Part shown: piece after piece, positions 16,295 through 26,162 of the stretch
Position numbering within the stretch: position 1 is the stretch's first letter
Layout of the letters: each line of letters opens with the position of its first letter
Assembly: GCF_019173455.1 (NCBI RefSeq)
Contig: NZ_JADPQH010000001.1
Coordinates: 1,518,391-1,582,390, forward strand
Reading direction: 5' to 3'
Length of the DNA stretch: 64,000 nucleotides
DNA from: Nesterenkonia sp. Act20
Lineage (GTDB): Bacteria; Actinomycetota; Actinomycetes; Actinomycetales; Micrococcaceae
The notes under the pieces: model-generated
Database searches by the model: none
What the model saw: the letters and a program-made list of their open reading frames with translations, nothing else
Told to the model about the DNA's origin: nothing
Position numbers and translations under genes: made by a program

Positions 16295-16314
16295 AACCCC
16301 CTCGGGCGGGGGCT
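16295..16314 (-). terminator. Possible terminator of LuxR-family gene
   Basis: A short GC hairpin (CCCCC/GGGGG, loop of 6) lies 16-31 bases after the regulator stop. It has only a weak T tract (GTTCGTC), so termination would be inefficient. Confidence 0.35.
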
Positions 16315-16327
16315 CGCGAGAACAGCC

Positions 16328-19297
16328 TCAGCCGCCAGCTGTCCCGTGGCGCAGCCGGTGTCGAATCTCATGACGGGAGCTCACATCGAACTTGGTCAAC
16401 GCATTGCGCACGTGGAAGTCAATGGTGCGCACGGAAACCCCCAGCTCCTCGGCGATCTCCTTATTGGTCCACCCATCGGCGATCAATACCGCCACCTGGC
16501 GCTCCCGCCCAGACAGCCCATCCAGAGGGCCGGTGTGGTCGTTCGCCACATTCTCGCGGAAGATCTCCGGCTTCAGCTTGGGAGTGAACCCCGCTGAAGT
16601 CCGCGCCGCTGAGGGCCCCTGCACATGCGGGACCCGTTTGAGCGGAGCATGCCGGTCCAGTCGAGGCCTCAGCGCAGAGAGCTGCTCCACGGCCAACTTC
16701 AGAAGGCCCGGCGACCCCACGCTGGTGAACAGTGCAATGGTCCACTCAAGCGCCTCGATCACAGTGACGCGATTCCGCTTCAATTCCTGCGGATAGGCGA
16801 TGACCAGCGCACTCATATCCAGGTATGTGAAGGCTTTGAAGAGCCGGAATCCGCCTGCGTCAGAGATCTGCTGCGCCAGGTGCAAGGGAGGCTGGGATTC
16901 CAGCCACGCATCGACTCGCGCGAATCGCCGCATGGCTTCGGTGGGGTCGTGCCCCTCCCATGCCTGGAAACCCTCCATGTAATCCACGACGGCCTCCTCG
17001 AACTCCGGTGCGACCGGACAGTCACCAGCTTGGACGACACGTTGTAGCGAGGGGATCATGGAACTCAGTCCGGCGTAATGGGCTGCGCGAACGAGCATCA
17101 GCACCGCGTCGATTCCGACGTTCAACCAGCCACCGGCCTCATCGCGAAATCGAAGCAGGTGCTGCACGGCGCGCTCATGATCGGCATCCACCACGGCCGT
17201 CCACGCGTACAGGTGTTCGAGCGCAGAAGAGACCAGCACGCCCGCCCCCTTACGCACGGCCGAGATCTCTTCGATCATCGGGGCGACGTCGTCGTAGCGA
17301 CCCCTGCTGATCGGTATCAGCGCCCAGGTCAAATAGGCGACGAGCGCCGTGGCATCCTCTCGCCTCAGCAGCGCACTGTCCGTCGCGGCCGCCGCCACGT
17401 CCATCGCGTCCTCCCAGAGGCCTGCAGCGAACAGGACCTGCGCAAACTGGGCCTTCGCGTACGTCAGGAACGTCATATCGGGAGAGACCGCCATGACGTC
17501 GGAGAGGTCCCCATACGCCCCGACCGGGTCGCCGAGGTAGCGACGCCTGGTGCCCCTCGCGGAACGCAGACCCACCTGGAAGAGCTCCGAGTTCGGTATC
17601 TGCTCGAGTCTCTGAATCTCTCGAGAGATCTCAGCCTCGGCCTCCCGGACCGTGCGGGGATCCTGAGCATCGAAGACCTGCCACAGCTGAATGAAGGCAC
17701 ACAACCCCGCCCCGTGCGCTCGCTCCCATTCCATCGCCTCTCGAGGCGCGTGACTGTAATCCTGTGCGGCGAGGCGTTGGTCGAGATGCTCCTCCCTGAC
17801 TGCGAGCATGCGCAGCGTTTCACGTTTTGCCGCCTCGGCACGGCCAGGAACGCCCATGATGCCCAGCTCCGCCGCCACCAGCGCGACTGCTTGTCCGAAG
17901 ATCAGCGCCGCGGGATCCTCGGGCTCGACTCGGGTCTGCCATTCCAGCGCGGCGACGGCCTCCTGCAGGTTGTCGCGATCCAACGCCACGAGCGCGAGCC
18001 CACCTTGCCGCAGCGGACCAGGCTTGAGGCATCGCAGCGACGACTCATACGGGGCGAAACAATCTAGGTGCCCCAGGACCGCACCGAAGTACAACAAATC
18101 CAGAAGTGCCTGCGTGTCAGCCTTCAGGCTTGCCACGGCGAGGAAATGTTGGAACGCTTGTTCCAGGTCCCCGCGCAGCAGGGAATCAGCGGCGGCATCG
18201 CGCAGGTCGCGGATCAGCTCACTGTTGGATTCAGAGGTGGGGAGGACTCGGGCAATCTCCACGCGGTGGGTGAGCGCAGCAGCTTCATCAACGATGCCGA
18301 TCAGTTTTTGGCGGAGCTCGGCGAGCTCCTTGGGGCACATCAACGCCAGCAGCGCTTCGGTGATGAGGCCGTTTCGAATCTTGTAGCCGAACAACCTCTC
18401 ATCCCAGGCCGCAAGCCCTGATTCCAGAACGTCGGACAGGTCTGCAGGAGAGTCCAGCGCGAGGGCGATCTGATGCTTTGCAAGGGGCATGGAGGATACC
18501 GCGAGGAGACGCAAAACCTCCCTCGTGTCTTCGGTCAGCGGCACCAGGGCCTCTTCGAATGCTCGCCGCATCCACTGGGCCGCGGGTCCGGCCTTCGTCG
18601 CATTGATCGACATGGCCAGTCGTCGAGTGCCGATGGGAGTGGCCGCGAGATGGCGTCCCACCTCATGCACCAGCAGCGGGTAGCCGGCGGTCTCGATCTG
18701 CACCGTGTCGACGACCCTGGCGCTCAGCGGAGTGGTCAGATACTGCGCCAGAAGCTCCTTCGTCTCGGCTGGGCGGAACGGGTCGACCCGGATGTAGGTG
18801 CCATTCGGGCTGTTTCGAGCGAAGGCGCTGAGTCGATTGACCTCCGGTCGGGCGGAGGGACGTCCTGATATCACCACCAGGATCGCCGCGTCACGAAGCA
18901 TGGTGCAGATGCGCAACAGAGCCTCAGCCGACTCACTGTCGATCCACTGGGTGTTGACCAACGTGATCACCGTCGGGCGTCGCAGGATCTGTGCCCTCTG
19001 CAGGCCTTCGGCGACGAGCTCATCCACGCTCTGGCCGCGCAACTGCGTATCCGGCGGAAGCACCAGGCGGCGCAGCAGATCTCCTGAGATATCGCTCTGC
19101 TCCTGGTCCAGGACGACGACGATCTCCCGCCAGTCCTCGAAGTCCGCAAGGGCATCTCGCATGAGCGCTCCCTTGCCCACGCCCGCGAATCCTTCGAGAT
19201 AGACGACCTGCGCCCGGCGCTCTGCGGCCTGACGCGAGGCCCGCCGGATCAGCTCAAGTTCCTGCTCGCGTCCGACGCGAGGACCTTCAGTGCCCAA
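16328..19297 (-). CDS. LAL-type LuxR-family transcriptional regulator (STAND ATPase + HTH)
   Basis: This 989-residue regulator begins VGREQELELIRRASRQAAERRAQVVYLEGFAGVGKG, whose GFAGVGKG is a Walker A loop. A Walker B/sensor region (ITLVNTQWIDSESAEALLRI, AILVVISGRP) follows, then a long helical TPR-like middle, and a C-terminal LuxR HTH (LSGRERQVAVLIADGWTNKEIAEELGVSVRTIDFHV). Proteins of this kind act as ATP-dependent activators of nearby genes. It starts with TTG at 19297 behind GAGGGG. It lies on the same strand just upstream of the pilus operon and downstream of a wall-protein gene, so pilus or surface-protein control is the natural guess. The inducing signal is unknown. Confidence 0.9.
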   Translation of the reverse strand: MGTEGPRVGREQELELIRRASRQAAERRAQVVYLEGFAGVGKGALMRDALADFEDWREIVVVLDQEQSDISGDLLRRLVLPPDTQLRGQSVDELVAEGLQRAQILRRPTVITLVNTQWIDSESAEALLRICTMLRDAAILVVISGRPSARPEVNRLSAFARNSPNGTYIRVDPFRPAETKELLAQYLTTPLSARVVDTVQIETAGYPLLVHEVGRHLAATPIGTRRLAMSINATKAGPAAQWMRRAFEEALVPLTEDTREVLRLLAVSSMPLAKHQIALALDSPADLSDVLESGLAAWDERLFGYKIRNGLITEALLALMCPKELAELRQKLIGIVDEAAALTHRVEIARVLPTSESNSELIRDLRDAAADSLLRGDLEQAFQHFLAVASLKADTQALLDLLYFGAVLGHLDCFAPYESSLRCLKPGPLRQGGLALVALDRDNLQEAVAALEWQTRVEPEDPAALIFGQAVALVAAELGIMGVPGRAEAAKRETLRMLAVREEHLDQRLAAQDYSHAPREAMEWERAHGAGLCAFIQLWQVFDAQDPRTVREAEAEISREIQRLEQIPNSELFQVGLRSARGTRRRYLGDPVGAYGDLSDVMAVSPDMTFLTYAKAQFAQVLFAAGLWEDAMDVAAAATDSALLRREDATALVAYLTWALIPISRGRYDDVAPMIEEISAVRKGAGVLVSSALEHLYAWTAVVDADHERAVQHLLRFRDEAGGWLNVGIDAVLMLVRAAHYAGLSSMIPSLQRVVQAGDCPVAPEFEEAVVDYMEGFQAWEGHDPTEAMRRFARVDAWLESQPPLHLAQQISDAGGFRLFKAFTYLDMSALVIAYPQELKRNRVTVIEALEWTIALFTSVGSPGLLKLAVEQLSALRPRLDRHAPLKRVPHVQGPSAARTSAGFTPKLKPEIFRENVANDHTGPLDGLSGRERQVAVLIADGWTNKEIAEELGVSVRTIDFHVRNALTKFDVSSRHEIRHRLRHGTAGG

Positions 19298-19553
19298 AGA
19301 GTCCCCTCAAAATCATGAATGTAACCTCACTCACAATACAGTCCTTATTTCTAATTTGCTACTGTCATTCTCGAATCTCGTTAGAGGGCCAAACTACGGA
19401 CGCAGAGGCTCTCGATGAGGGACGGTCCTCTACGCGGGCGTCACGTGATGCCGGCGTGCCGGAGGGCGACGCCACCCGTAGATGACGCCGCCCTCGAGAT
19501 CCTGCGTGTCGCTCAGGCGACGCCGCGAGGATCAGCAGTGCAACCGAATGCGC
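19298..19553. other. Intergenic region with an imperfect hairpin downstream of wall-protein gene
   Basis: No ORF is supported here. The part next to the regulator start is AT-richer (TTATTTCTAATTTGCTACTG) and probably holds the regulator promoter. At 19498-19533, GATCCT/AGGATC and GTCGC/GCGAC stems separated by an internal loop cap on TCAG, a possible terminator without a T tract for the wall-protein gene. Confidence 0.4.
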
Positions 19554-22500
19554 TTACTCTTGGTCCGTGACTCGGCGCTGGCGTGACGCCACGTAGAGTC
19601 CGATACCGATCAGAGTCAGCACCAGAGCGACCAGACCGAATGTCGCCACAGTCGCGCCCGTCGTGGCGAGGGGCCCGGAGCCGGCGGCTCCGTCGTCGTC
19701 GCTGCCACTTTCAACGGGGACGCCGTCTCCGTTCCCACCGCTGCCCGCACCAAGCACCTCGAGCGGAGCGCTGGCGGAGTTGCCCTCCTCATCGGTGGCG
19801 GTCACGACAAGCTCACCGGGCTCGATGTCCTCGGGAACGGCCCAGTCCACCATGAACTCGCCGTTCTCGTCGACCTCGATATCCTCGATGGTGCCGACGA
19901 CATTGCCATCTTCGTCGGTGACCTCGACGTCCACCGTGGTGCCGGGGGTGAAGTCGTCACCCTCGACCGTCACGGTGTCACCCGGTTCGGCAGTCTCTGG
20001 ATCCACCGTGACTGACGGCTCATCAGTTCCGTCCTCGTCACCAGAACCACCGTCGCCGACGATGACCAGGGGTGCGCTGGCGCTGTTGCCCTCCTCATCC
20101 GCGGCTGTCACGGTCAGATCACCGGGCTCGGTCCCCTCAGGCACCGTCCACTCCTCGGTGAATTCGCCGTCGTCGTTCACCTCGACATCTTCGATCGTGC
20201 CGATGACGTCTCCGTTCTCGTCGGTGATCTCGATATCGACGGTGGTGCCGGGGGTGAAGTCATCACCCTCGATGGTGACGTCTTCGCCAGGTGCTGCGAT
20301 CTCGGGGTCAACCGAGACTGAGGGATCGACGTCTGAGTCGTCGTCATCCCCGCCGTTGCCTCCGCCTGGAGCGACGATCGACAGATCAGTGGTGGCTGGA
20401 GTCTCGGACTCATCACCCACTGCCGTCACGACCACATCACCGGTGGGATAGTCCGCGGGGACCGGAAGGTCTACGGTGAATCCACCGTCACCGTCCGTAG
20501 TGGTCTCCACGGTGATCGGATCATCGCCGTCCCCGGCGCCGGGGACGCTCACCGTGACCGTTTCCTCGGGAGCGAACCCGATACCGGTCACCTCGGTGGA
20601 GTCACCCTGCTCGACGGTGGAGGGATCCACGACTACAGCAGTGTCGAAATCACCCTCATCGTCGCCACCATCGCCGGGAGCGACGACATTCAGTTCGGTG
20701 CTGGCGGGAGTTTCCGACTCAGCACCCACTGCGGTCACGACTACCTCGCCGAGCGGGTAATCGGCAGGAACCGGGAGGTTCACGGTGAAGCGACCGTCAG
20801 TGTTGGTGGTGGTGTCCACCGTGATCGGATCATCGCCGTCCTCGGCTCCGGGGATGCTCACCGTCACAGTTTCCTCCGAAGCGAAACCGATACCGGTGAT
20901 CTCCGTGGAACCACCCTGCTCAACGTTGGTGGGTTCGGCCACGATGTCCGTGTCGAACGTGCCATCGTCGCCGTCATCACCGTCGCCAGGGCCTTCGCCC
21001 GGAGCAACCACGGTGATACCCGTGGTCGCGGGGGTCTCGGACTCGGCGCCTTCGGCAGTGACCGTCACATCCTCGGTCGGGTAGTCGGCCGGGATCGGGA
21101 GGTCCGTGGTGAACTCACCATCGGCGTTCGTGGTGGTCTCCACCGTGATCGGATCATCGCCATCCTCAGCTCCCGGGATGCTCACCGTCACCGATTCGTC
21201 AGCGGCGAAACCATCACCAGTGATCTCAGTGGACTCACCCTGCTCCACCGTGGAGGGGTCCGCAGTGATCGAGGTGTCGAAATCACCATCGTCCCCATCG
21301 CCCCCATCACCCGGGGCGACGACGGTGATACCCGTGGTGGCTGGAGTCTCAGACTCAGCGCCCACAGCAGTGACCGTCACATCCTCGGTCGGGTAGTCGG
21401 CCGGGATCGGGAGGTCCGTGGTGAACTCACCATCAGCATTCGTGGTGGTCTCCACCGTGATCGGATCATCGCCATCCTCGGCACCCGGGATGCTCACCGT
21501 CACCGATTCCTCAGCGGCGAAACCATCACCGGTGATCTCCGTGGACTCGCCCTGCTCCACCGTGGAGGGATCCGCGGTGATGGAGGTGTCGAAATCACTG
21601 TCATCAGCCGCCAGTGCATTGGGACCAACAGATGCAGAACCAAGGTTCACAGTCGCACCGGCTCCGCCCAATAAAGCGATCTGAACGGCGGTCTCAGTGA
21701 ACTGGCCACCTTCTTCCGACTGGACATTGACGTTGACCGCAGCAAGATCATTCAAGGACGCAAGCGCCGGCGTCAGGTCTGACGCTACGTCAGTCGTGAG
21801 GCTCTCAACTGCTTCCCCTGCCTCGCTGAGAACATTCTCAACCAAGGGCGAGACAACAGAGCTCAGTGTCCCCTGCACCGTAGCCGTCAGCGGTTCAAGA
21901 ATCCCCGTCAGCAGACCTCCGAGCAGCCCCGAGCCAGTGATCGAAAGAGGAGTGCTTCCATCCAAAAGGCTGGCCAGGTTTCCCTCGAAGTCGATATCGA
22001 CGCCCGCAGTGCAAGCTCCGAGGGTCGACAGGAGACATACGCCGCCACCCACCGTGACACCAGCGTTAGACAGGACGTTCTGCACTTCGGCGTTGAGGGC
22101 CTCCTGAGCACCCGCGAGAAGCCCCTCAACCTGCGTCCCAATCGCAGTGATGGTCGCTGGTCCGAGCAGCGGCGTATTCGGGGGAAGGTTATTCAGATCC
22201 ACAACCTGCGCGAGATCGACAGACACCGTGCCTGCTGCCAAATTCAGCGTGACACCACCCGCGCTGCGATCTTCATTGAGGATCGGGGAGAGAGCGCCAT
22301 CCAAGTCAGCGGAGATCGCAACATTAAGATCGTTCTCACCTACCGCAAGGCCCGTGATGCCATCCAAACCGTTAATGAGGTCCAAGGAGTCCTCGACACC
22401 ACCGAGAAGGCCAGCCAGAACGTCGTCTTCTAGATCCCCGAGGCCTGCACTCAGGGGCACCAAGGCGGCGTCGACACCTGTCGCAACGTCTTCCAGTAAC

Positions 22501-23181
22501 GGCGAGACCACGCTCAAGTCAGCGGATGCAATCTGGTAGTCCCGGCAATGCGCTGGGGCGGACAAGTCGGTGCACTGAATGGCCAGCGGCCCATCTACAG
22601 AAGCATCCAACGCGGCGACGCCAGTGACGGCGCCTAGCGACAACTCAGCTGTCGACAGGAGAGAAGAACTCGGAAGCAGAGAGGTCAGGTCAAGGTTGGC
22701 GTTTGCGGGATAACCAGATTCTCCCGTCGTGTCCACAACACCCGCGTCGCTTACAGCACCCGACGCGGCTCGTGACGTCCCTTCATCCTGGGCCTCCGCG
22801 TACTGGTTGACAGCACCCAGCTGCAACAGGTCCCCCAAGGGGAACCGATACCCCGTCACTGACGACCACCTGAATCGCACTGAGAGCCGTCACATCCAGG
22901 TCTGTGGAACTGATCTCGGGTTCCGGTGTACCGAAGTTCTCTGCTTCAACGCCAGCTAGCCCGGCAATTGATGATAGATCAATGCCGCTCAGCACCGAAC
23001 CGCCGAGAAACTGGGCCGACGCCCTTGATTCGTCTCCGGGAGCTGCCTGAGCAGGCGCGGCGCCCACCATGGTCAGGCCCGAGCCCAATACGAGTGTCGA
23101 GGCAGCGGCCGTCAGCCTCCTCCACCTGCTTCTGTGCGCTGGAGGCCGGGCCTCCGAACGCGTCGGTGTGTCGTTCCTCAT
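19554..23181 (-). pseudogene. Choice-of-anchor G-like repeat surface protein, frameshifted
   Basis: Two overlapping frames encode one wall protein. The N-terminal frame (23181 to about 22835) has a signal peptide ending AQAAPG and reads on through SSTDLDVTALSAIQVVVSDGVSVPLG. The second frame, open from 22880, then continues DLLQLGAVNQYAEAQDEGTS. Removing one base from the run of five C at 22832-22836 joins them (PLG-DLLQLGAVNQ) into a 1208-residue protein. It would have a Leu/Val-rich anchor-G domain, six Ig-like repeats and a sorting signal LATTG, a helix and RQRR; LAxTG is the class E sortase form, and no class E sortase is in the window. As given, the first frame ends shortly after the shift, so this is either a real mutation, a switch site or a sequencing error. 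The start ATG 23181 has AAGGGG upstream. Confidence 0.75.
19741..21593 (-). repeat. Six tandem Ig-like repeat units inside the surface protein gene
   Basis: Units begin at about 21593, 21281, 20957 and 20648 (four copies starting FDT, 309-324 bases each) and at about 20328 and 20037 (two copies of a related EPSVTVDP type). The first two are nearly identical at DNA level (312-base offset, differing at scattered positions), while copies three and four have diverged. Linkers are Gly/Asp-rich. The arrangement is that of stalk repeats that project a domain from the wall, and it invites recombinational copy-number change. Confidence 0.85.
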
Positions 23182-23597
23182 CTACGGGATCCCCTTTTGA
23201 ATAGGTTCTCCCGCCCCGCGAGCACGCCCCCTGCGCGCATTGCGTGACCTGTTTCTGCCACCTGCCGTACTGGGACGAGGCGAGTGAATACGATCGTCCT
23301 GATTACAGTTTGTTCAACAAGTGACCTAAGACACCCAAGAACATATCGATAGAATCACTAATAATTAGATGGCGTCAAGGTTAGTGTGCACAACTTCTTG
23401 AGATGGAAACAAAAGGGTCCCCGGTTGGCACTCGATGCTTGGCCCCTCGATACAGCATCCGCATTTGTTCCGGACGGATCGGTCGATAGGAAACGCCAAT
23501 CATATGTAGATCACAAGCCGAGATGCGTCCTGATATGGCAAAGACCTGGGACAAGCGACACTCTCTTGGCCCAGGTCTTAGTCCGCGAAACTCAGCG
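23182..23597. other. Intergenic region, AT-richer, between wall-protein gene and purA
   Basis: The stretch from about 23290 to 23420 is clearly AT-richer than its surroundings (for example AATCACTAATAATTAGATGG) and likely contains the wall-protein promoter. A 77-codon open frame at 23386-23619 has no family resemblance and is not accepted as a gene. The region ends with the purA terminator. Confidence 0.5.
23541..23579 (-). terminator. Probable purA terminator
   Basis: AAGACCTGGG and CCCAGGTCTT form a 10-bp stem with a 19-base loop, 18 bases after the purA stop. The tail on the minus strand is TTTGCC, so the T tract is short. Confidence 0.6.
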
Positions 23598-24887
23598 TCA
23601 GTCCTCGATGAGATCGTGAATCGCGATCACCTGGTCACGTCCAGGGCCCACGCCGACACCGGAGATGCGGCAGCCGCTGAGCTTTTCCAGGGCCAGCACG
23701 TAGTCCCGCGCATTGACCGGCAGGTCCTCCAAGGTACGCGCCCCGGAGATGTCCTCGGTCCAGCCCGGATAGTTCGCGAAGATCGGCTTAGCGTGGTGGA
23801 ACTCGGTCTGCGTCATCGGCATCTCATCGTGGCGCACGCCGTCGATCTCATAGGCCACGCATACCGGGATCTGCTCGATGCCGGTCAGAACATCGAGCTT
23901 GGTCAGGAAGAAGTCGGTGAAGCCGTTGATGCGGGATGCGTACCGCGCCATGACGGCGTCGTACCAGCCGCAGCGGCGGGGACGGCCGGTGTTGACGCCG
24001 AACTCTCCGCCGGTCTTCTGCAGGTATTCGCCCCACTCGTCGAAGAGTTCGGTGGGGAACGGTCCGGCACCCACACGGGTGGTGTACGCCTTCACAATGC
24101 CGATGGAACGCCTGATCCGGGTCGGCCCGATGCCCGAGCCCACCGAGGCTCCGCCTGCCGTGGGGTTCGAGGAGGTCACGAACGGGTAGGTGCCATGGTC
24201 GACGTCGAGGTAGGTGGCCTGTCCGCCCTCCATCAGCACCACGTCACCGCGGTCCAGCGCATCGTTGAGCAGGATCGTGGTGTCGACGACCATCGGTCGC
24301 AGCCGTTCAGCGAAGTCCAGGAAGTACTCGGCGATCTCATCCACGGCGATCGCGCGCCGGTTGTACAGCTTGACCAGGAGTTCGTTCTTCTGGCGCAGTG
24401 CTCCTTCGATCTTCTGGCGCAGGATCGACTCATCGAAGATGTCCTGCACGCGGATGCCCAGGCGGGCCACTTTGTCCATGTAGGTCGGACCGATGCCGCG
24501 TCCGGTAGTGCCGATGGCACGTTTGCCGAGGAAGCGCTCGGCCACTTTGTCCATGGTCTGGTGATAGGGCGCCACCAGATGGGCGTTGGCAGAGATCTTC
24601 AGCTTGGAGGTGTCCGCGCCTCGAGCTTCGAGCCCGTCGATCTCATGGAAAAGTGCCTCAAGGTTGACCACCACGCCGTTGCCGATGACTGGCACGGCGT
24701 TCGGGGAGAGGATGCCGGCGGGAAGGAGCTTGAGCTCGAACTTCTCACCACCCACGACCACGGTGTGTCCGGCGTTGTTGCCGCCATTGGGCTTCACCAC
24801 ATAGTCGACTCGCGAACCGAGCAGGTCTGTGGCCTTGCCCTTACCTTCGTCGCCCCACTGGGCTCCGACGATCACAATGGCTGGCAT
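23598..24887 (-). CDS. purA: Adenylosuccinate synthetase
   Basis: This cytoplasmic enzyme converts IMP, aspartate and GTP to adenylosuccinate, the first committed step to AMP. All signatures are present: [15 protein letters not shown] at the N-terminus (GTP loop and catalytic Asp), GGNNAGHTV (catalytic His), [12 protein letters not shown], the IMP loop [14 protein letters not shown] and [21 protein letters not shown]. The 429 residues are the normal length. It starts with ATG and has GGAAAGG upstream. Neighbours tdk and DUF3151 lie in the same direction upstream, an arrangement common in Micrococcales. Confidence 0.98.
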   Translation of the reverse strand: MPAIVIVGAQWGDEGKGKATDLLGSRVDYVVKPNGGNNAGHTVVVGGEKFELKLLPAGILSPNAVPVIGNGVVVNLEALFHEIDGLEARGADTSKLKISANAHLVAPYHQTMDKVAERFLGKRAIGTTGRGIGPTYMDKVARLGIRVQDIFDESILRQKIEGALRQKNELLVKLYNRRAIAVDEIAEYFLDFAERLRPMVVDTTILLNDALDRGDVVLMEGGQATYLDVDHGTYPFVTSSNPTAGGASVGSGIGPTRIRRSIGIVKAYTTRVGAGPFPTELFDEWGEYLQKTGGEFGVNTGRPRRCGWYDAVMARYASRINGFTDFFLTKLDVLTGIEQIPVCVAYEIDGVRHDEMPMTQTEFHHAKPIFANYPGWTEDISGARTLEDLPVNARDYVLALEKLSGCRISGVGVGPGRDQVIAIHDLIED

Positions 24888-24996
24888 GGCGTTCCTTTCC
24901 CGGGCTGAGCTGGTCTGGAAGCTCGCGCAGCGGCGAAGGCATCCCGGGAGATTCTATCAACGCGGTTCGGTCTCACCCTCGAGCGCCGTCATCTGA

Positions 24997-25647
24997 CTAG
25001 CCGAGCCGACCTCCGGACGCTTCCAGATAACACGCCGCGCAGAGGGACTCGTACCAGATGTCAGTCCCGTCGATCGCGACCTGATCACCGTCGAAGATGA
25101 TGCCCTCACCGGAACGACGAGTGTTGAACACGGCCTTCCGTCCGCAGCGGCAGATCGTCTTGAGCTCCTCCAGGGCATGGGCAAGGTCCATCAGCCTCGC
25201 TGAGCCGGGGAACGCCGTGGTGCGAAAGTCGGTACGGATCCCGTAGGCGAGCACCGGCACGTCGTCGAGCACCGCGATGCGCAACAGGTCCTCGACCTGC
25301 GCGGGCGCGAGGAACTGGGCCTCATCGACGAGCAGGCAGGCTACGGGCTTGATCTGGCGGTTCAGCGCACCGGACTCGGCTTCCATGTCATCCAGAAGGG
25401 TGCCAGGCGTGGTGCCGTGGGCATGCTGCGAGACGAGTTCGCGCAGGGGCGCGTCAGGAGGGATCAAGAAGTCGACGTTCCTCGTGACCCCCAGGCGGGA
25501 GACGATCTCGTCCTCACCCTTGGTGTCCACCTGAGGCTTCGCCAGCAGGACACGCTGGCCGCGCTCCTCGTAGTTGAACGCGGCTTGCAGCAACCCGGTG
25601 GATTTCCCCGAGTTCATGGCGCCGTAGCGAAAATAGAGCTTAGCCAT
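24997..25647 (-). CDS. tdk: Thymidine kinase (type II)
   Basis: This salvage enzyme phosphorylates thymidine with ATP. It has the P-loop YGAMNSGKST, the Walker B-like CLLVDEAQFLAP (catalytic Glu), YGIRTDF, the lasso region and zinc-binding cysteines in CRCGRKAVF and SLCAACYLE. The 216 residues fit the tetrameric type II family found in bacteria. It lies about 110 bases upstream of purA on the same strand, and both serve nucleotide supply. Confidence 0.96.
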   Translation of the reverse strand: MAKLYFRYGAMNSGKSTGLLQAAFNYEERGQRVLLAKPQVDTKGEDEIVSRLGVTRNVDFLIPPDAPLRELVSQHAHGTTPGTLLDDMEAESGALNRQIKPVACLLVDEAQFLAPAQVEDLLRIAVLDDVPVLAYGIRTDFRTTAFPGSARLMDLAHALEELKTICRCGRKAVFNTRRSGEGIIFDGDQVAIDGTDIWYESLCAACYLEASGGRLG

Positions 25648-25715
25648 GGTCAGGCCGCCCTCCCAGCATGCGTGTCAGTGAAGGTCTGCGCAGGCCACAG
25701 CCCGCCAGTCCGCGT

Positions 25716-26138
25716 TCAGCGCAGGCGGCTGATCGCTTCAGGAGCCGAAGGATCACAATCCCGCAAAAGCTGGGAGATGCGCTCGACCTCGGCAGTCTCT
25801 CCGATCGCGGCGGCAGCCTGCCCCAGCGCGCCGAGCGCGCGCAGGAACCCGCGGTTGGGTTCATGACTCCACGGGACGGGACCAGCCCCGCGCCAGCCCG
25901 AGCCACGCAGCGCGTCGAGGCCACGGTGATACCCCACGCGGGCGTATGCGTAGCCTTCCACGGTGTATCCCTGGTCCAGCGCATCCTCGGCGAGCAGCGC
26001 CCAGACCAGTGAAGATTCTGGGTGCTTGGCCGCCAGGTCAACGGGCTCTTCGCCGGCGACCAGCGATTCAGAGACTTCGGGTTCAGCCGGAAGCAGTGTG
26101 GGCTCCGGTTCCATCAAGTTGTGACCGACGATGCTCAT
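25716..26138 (-). CDS. DUF3151 domain-containing protein
   Basis: This 140-residue protein belongs to a family of unknown function found in actinobacteria. It has the typical TLLPAEPEV opening, LAAKHPESSLVWALLAEDAL, TVEGYAYARVGYHRGLDALRGSGWRGAGPVPWSHEPNRGFLRALGALGQAAAAIGE, with the repeated helical look of a TPR-like fold. There is no signal or membrane segment. It lies 68 bases upstream of tdk and 25 bases downstream of the phn-type permease gene, all on the minus strand. Confidence 0.85.
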   Translation of the reverse strand: MSIVGHNLMEPEPTLLPAEPEVSESLVAGEEPVDLAAKHPESSLVWALLAEDALDQGYTVEGYAYARVGYHRGLDALRGSGWRGAGPVPWSHEPNRGFLRALGALGQAAAAIGETAEVERISQLLRDCDPSAPEAISRLR

Positions 26139-26162
26139 TCGTCCATCCTACTGCTCGAGAAG

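Noticed and set aside
23386-23619. 77-codon plus-strand open frame between the wall-protein gene and purA
   Set aside because: No recognisable family, overlaps the purA end and terminator, and no ribosome-binding site.
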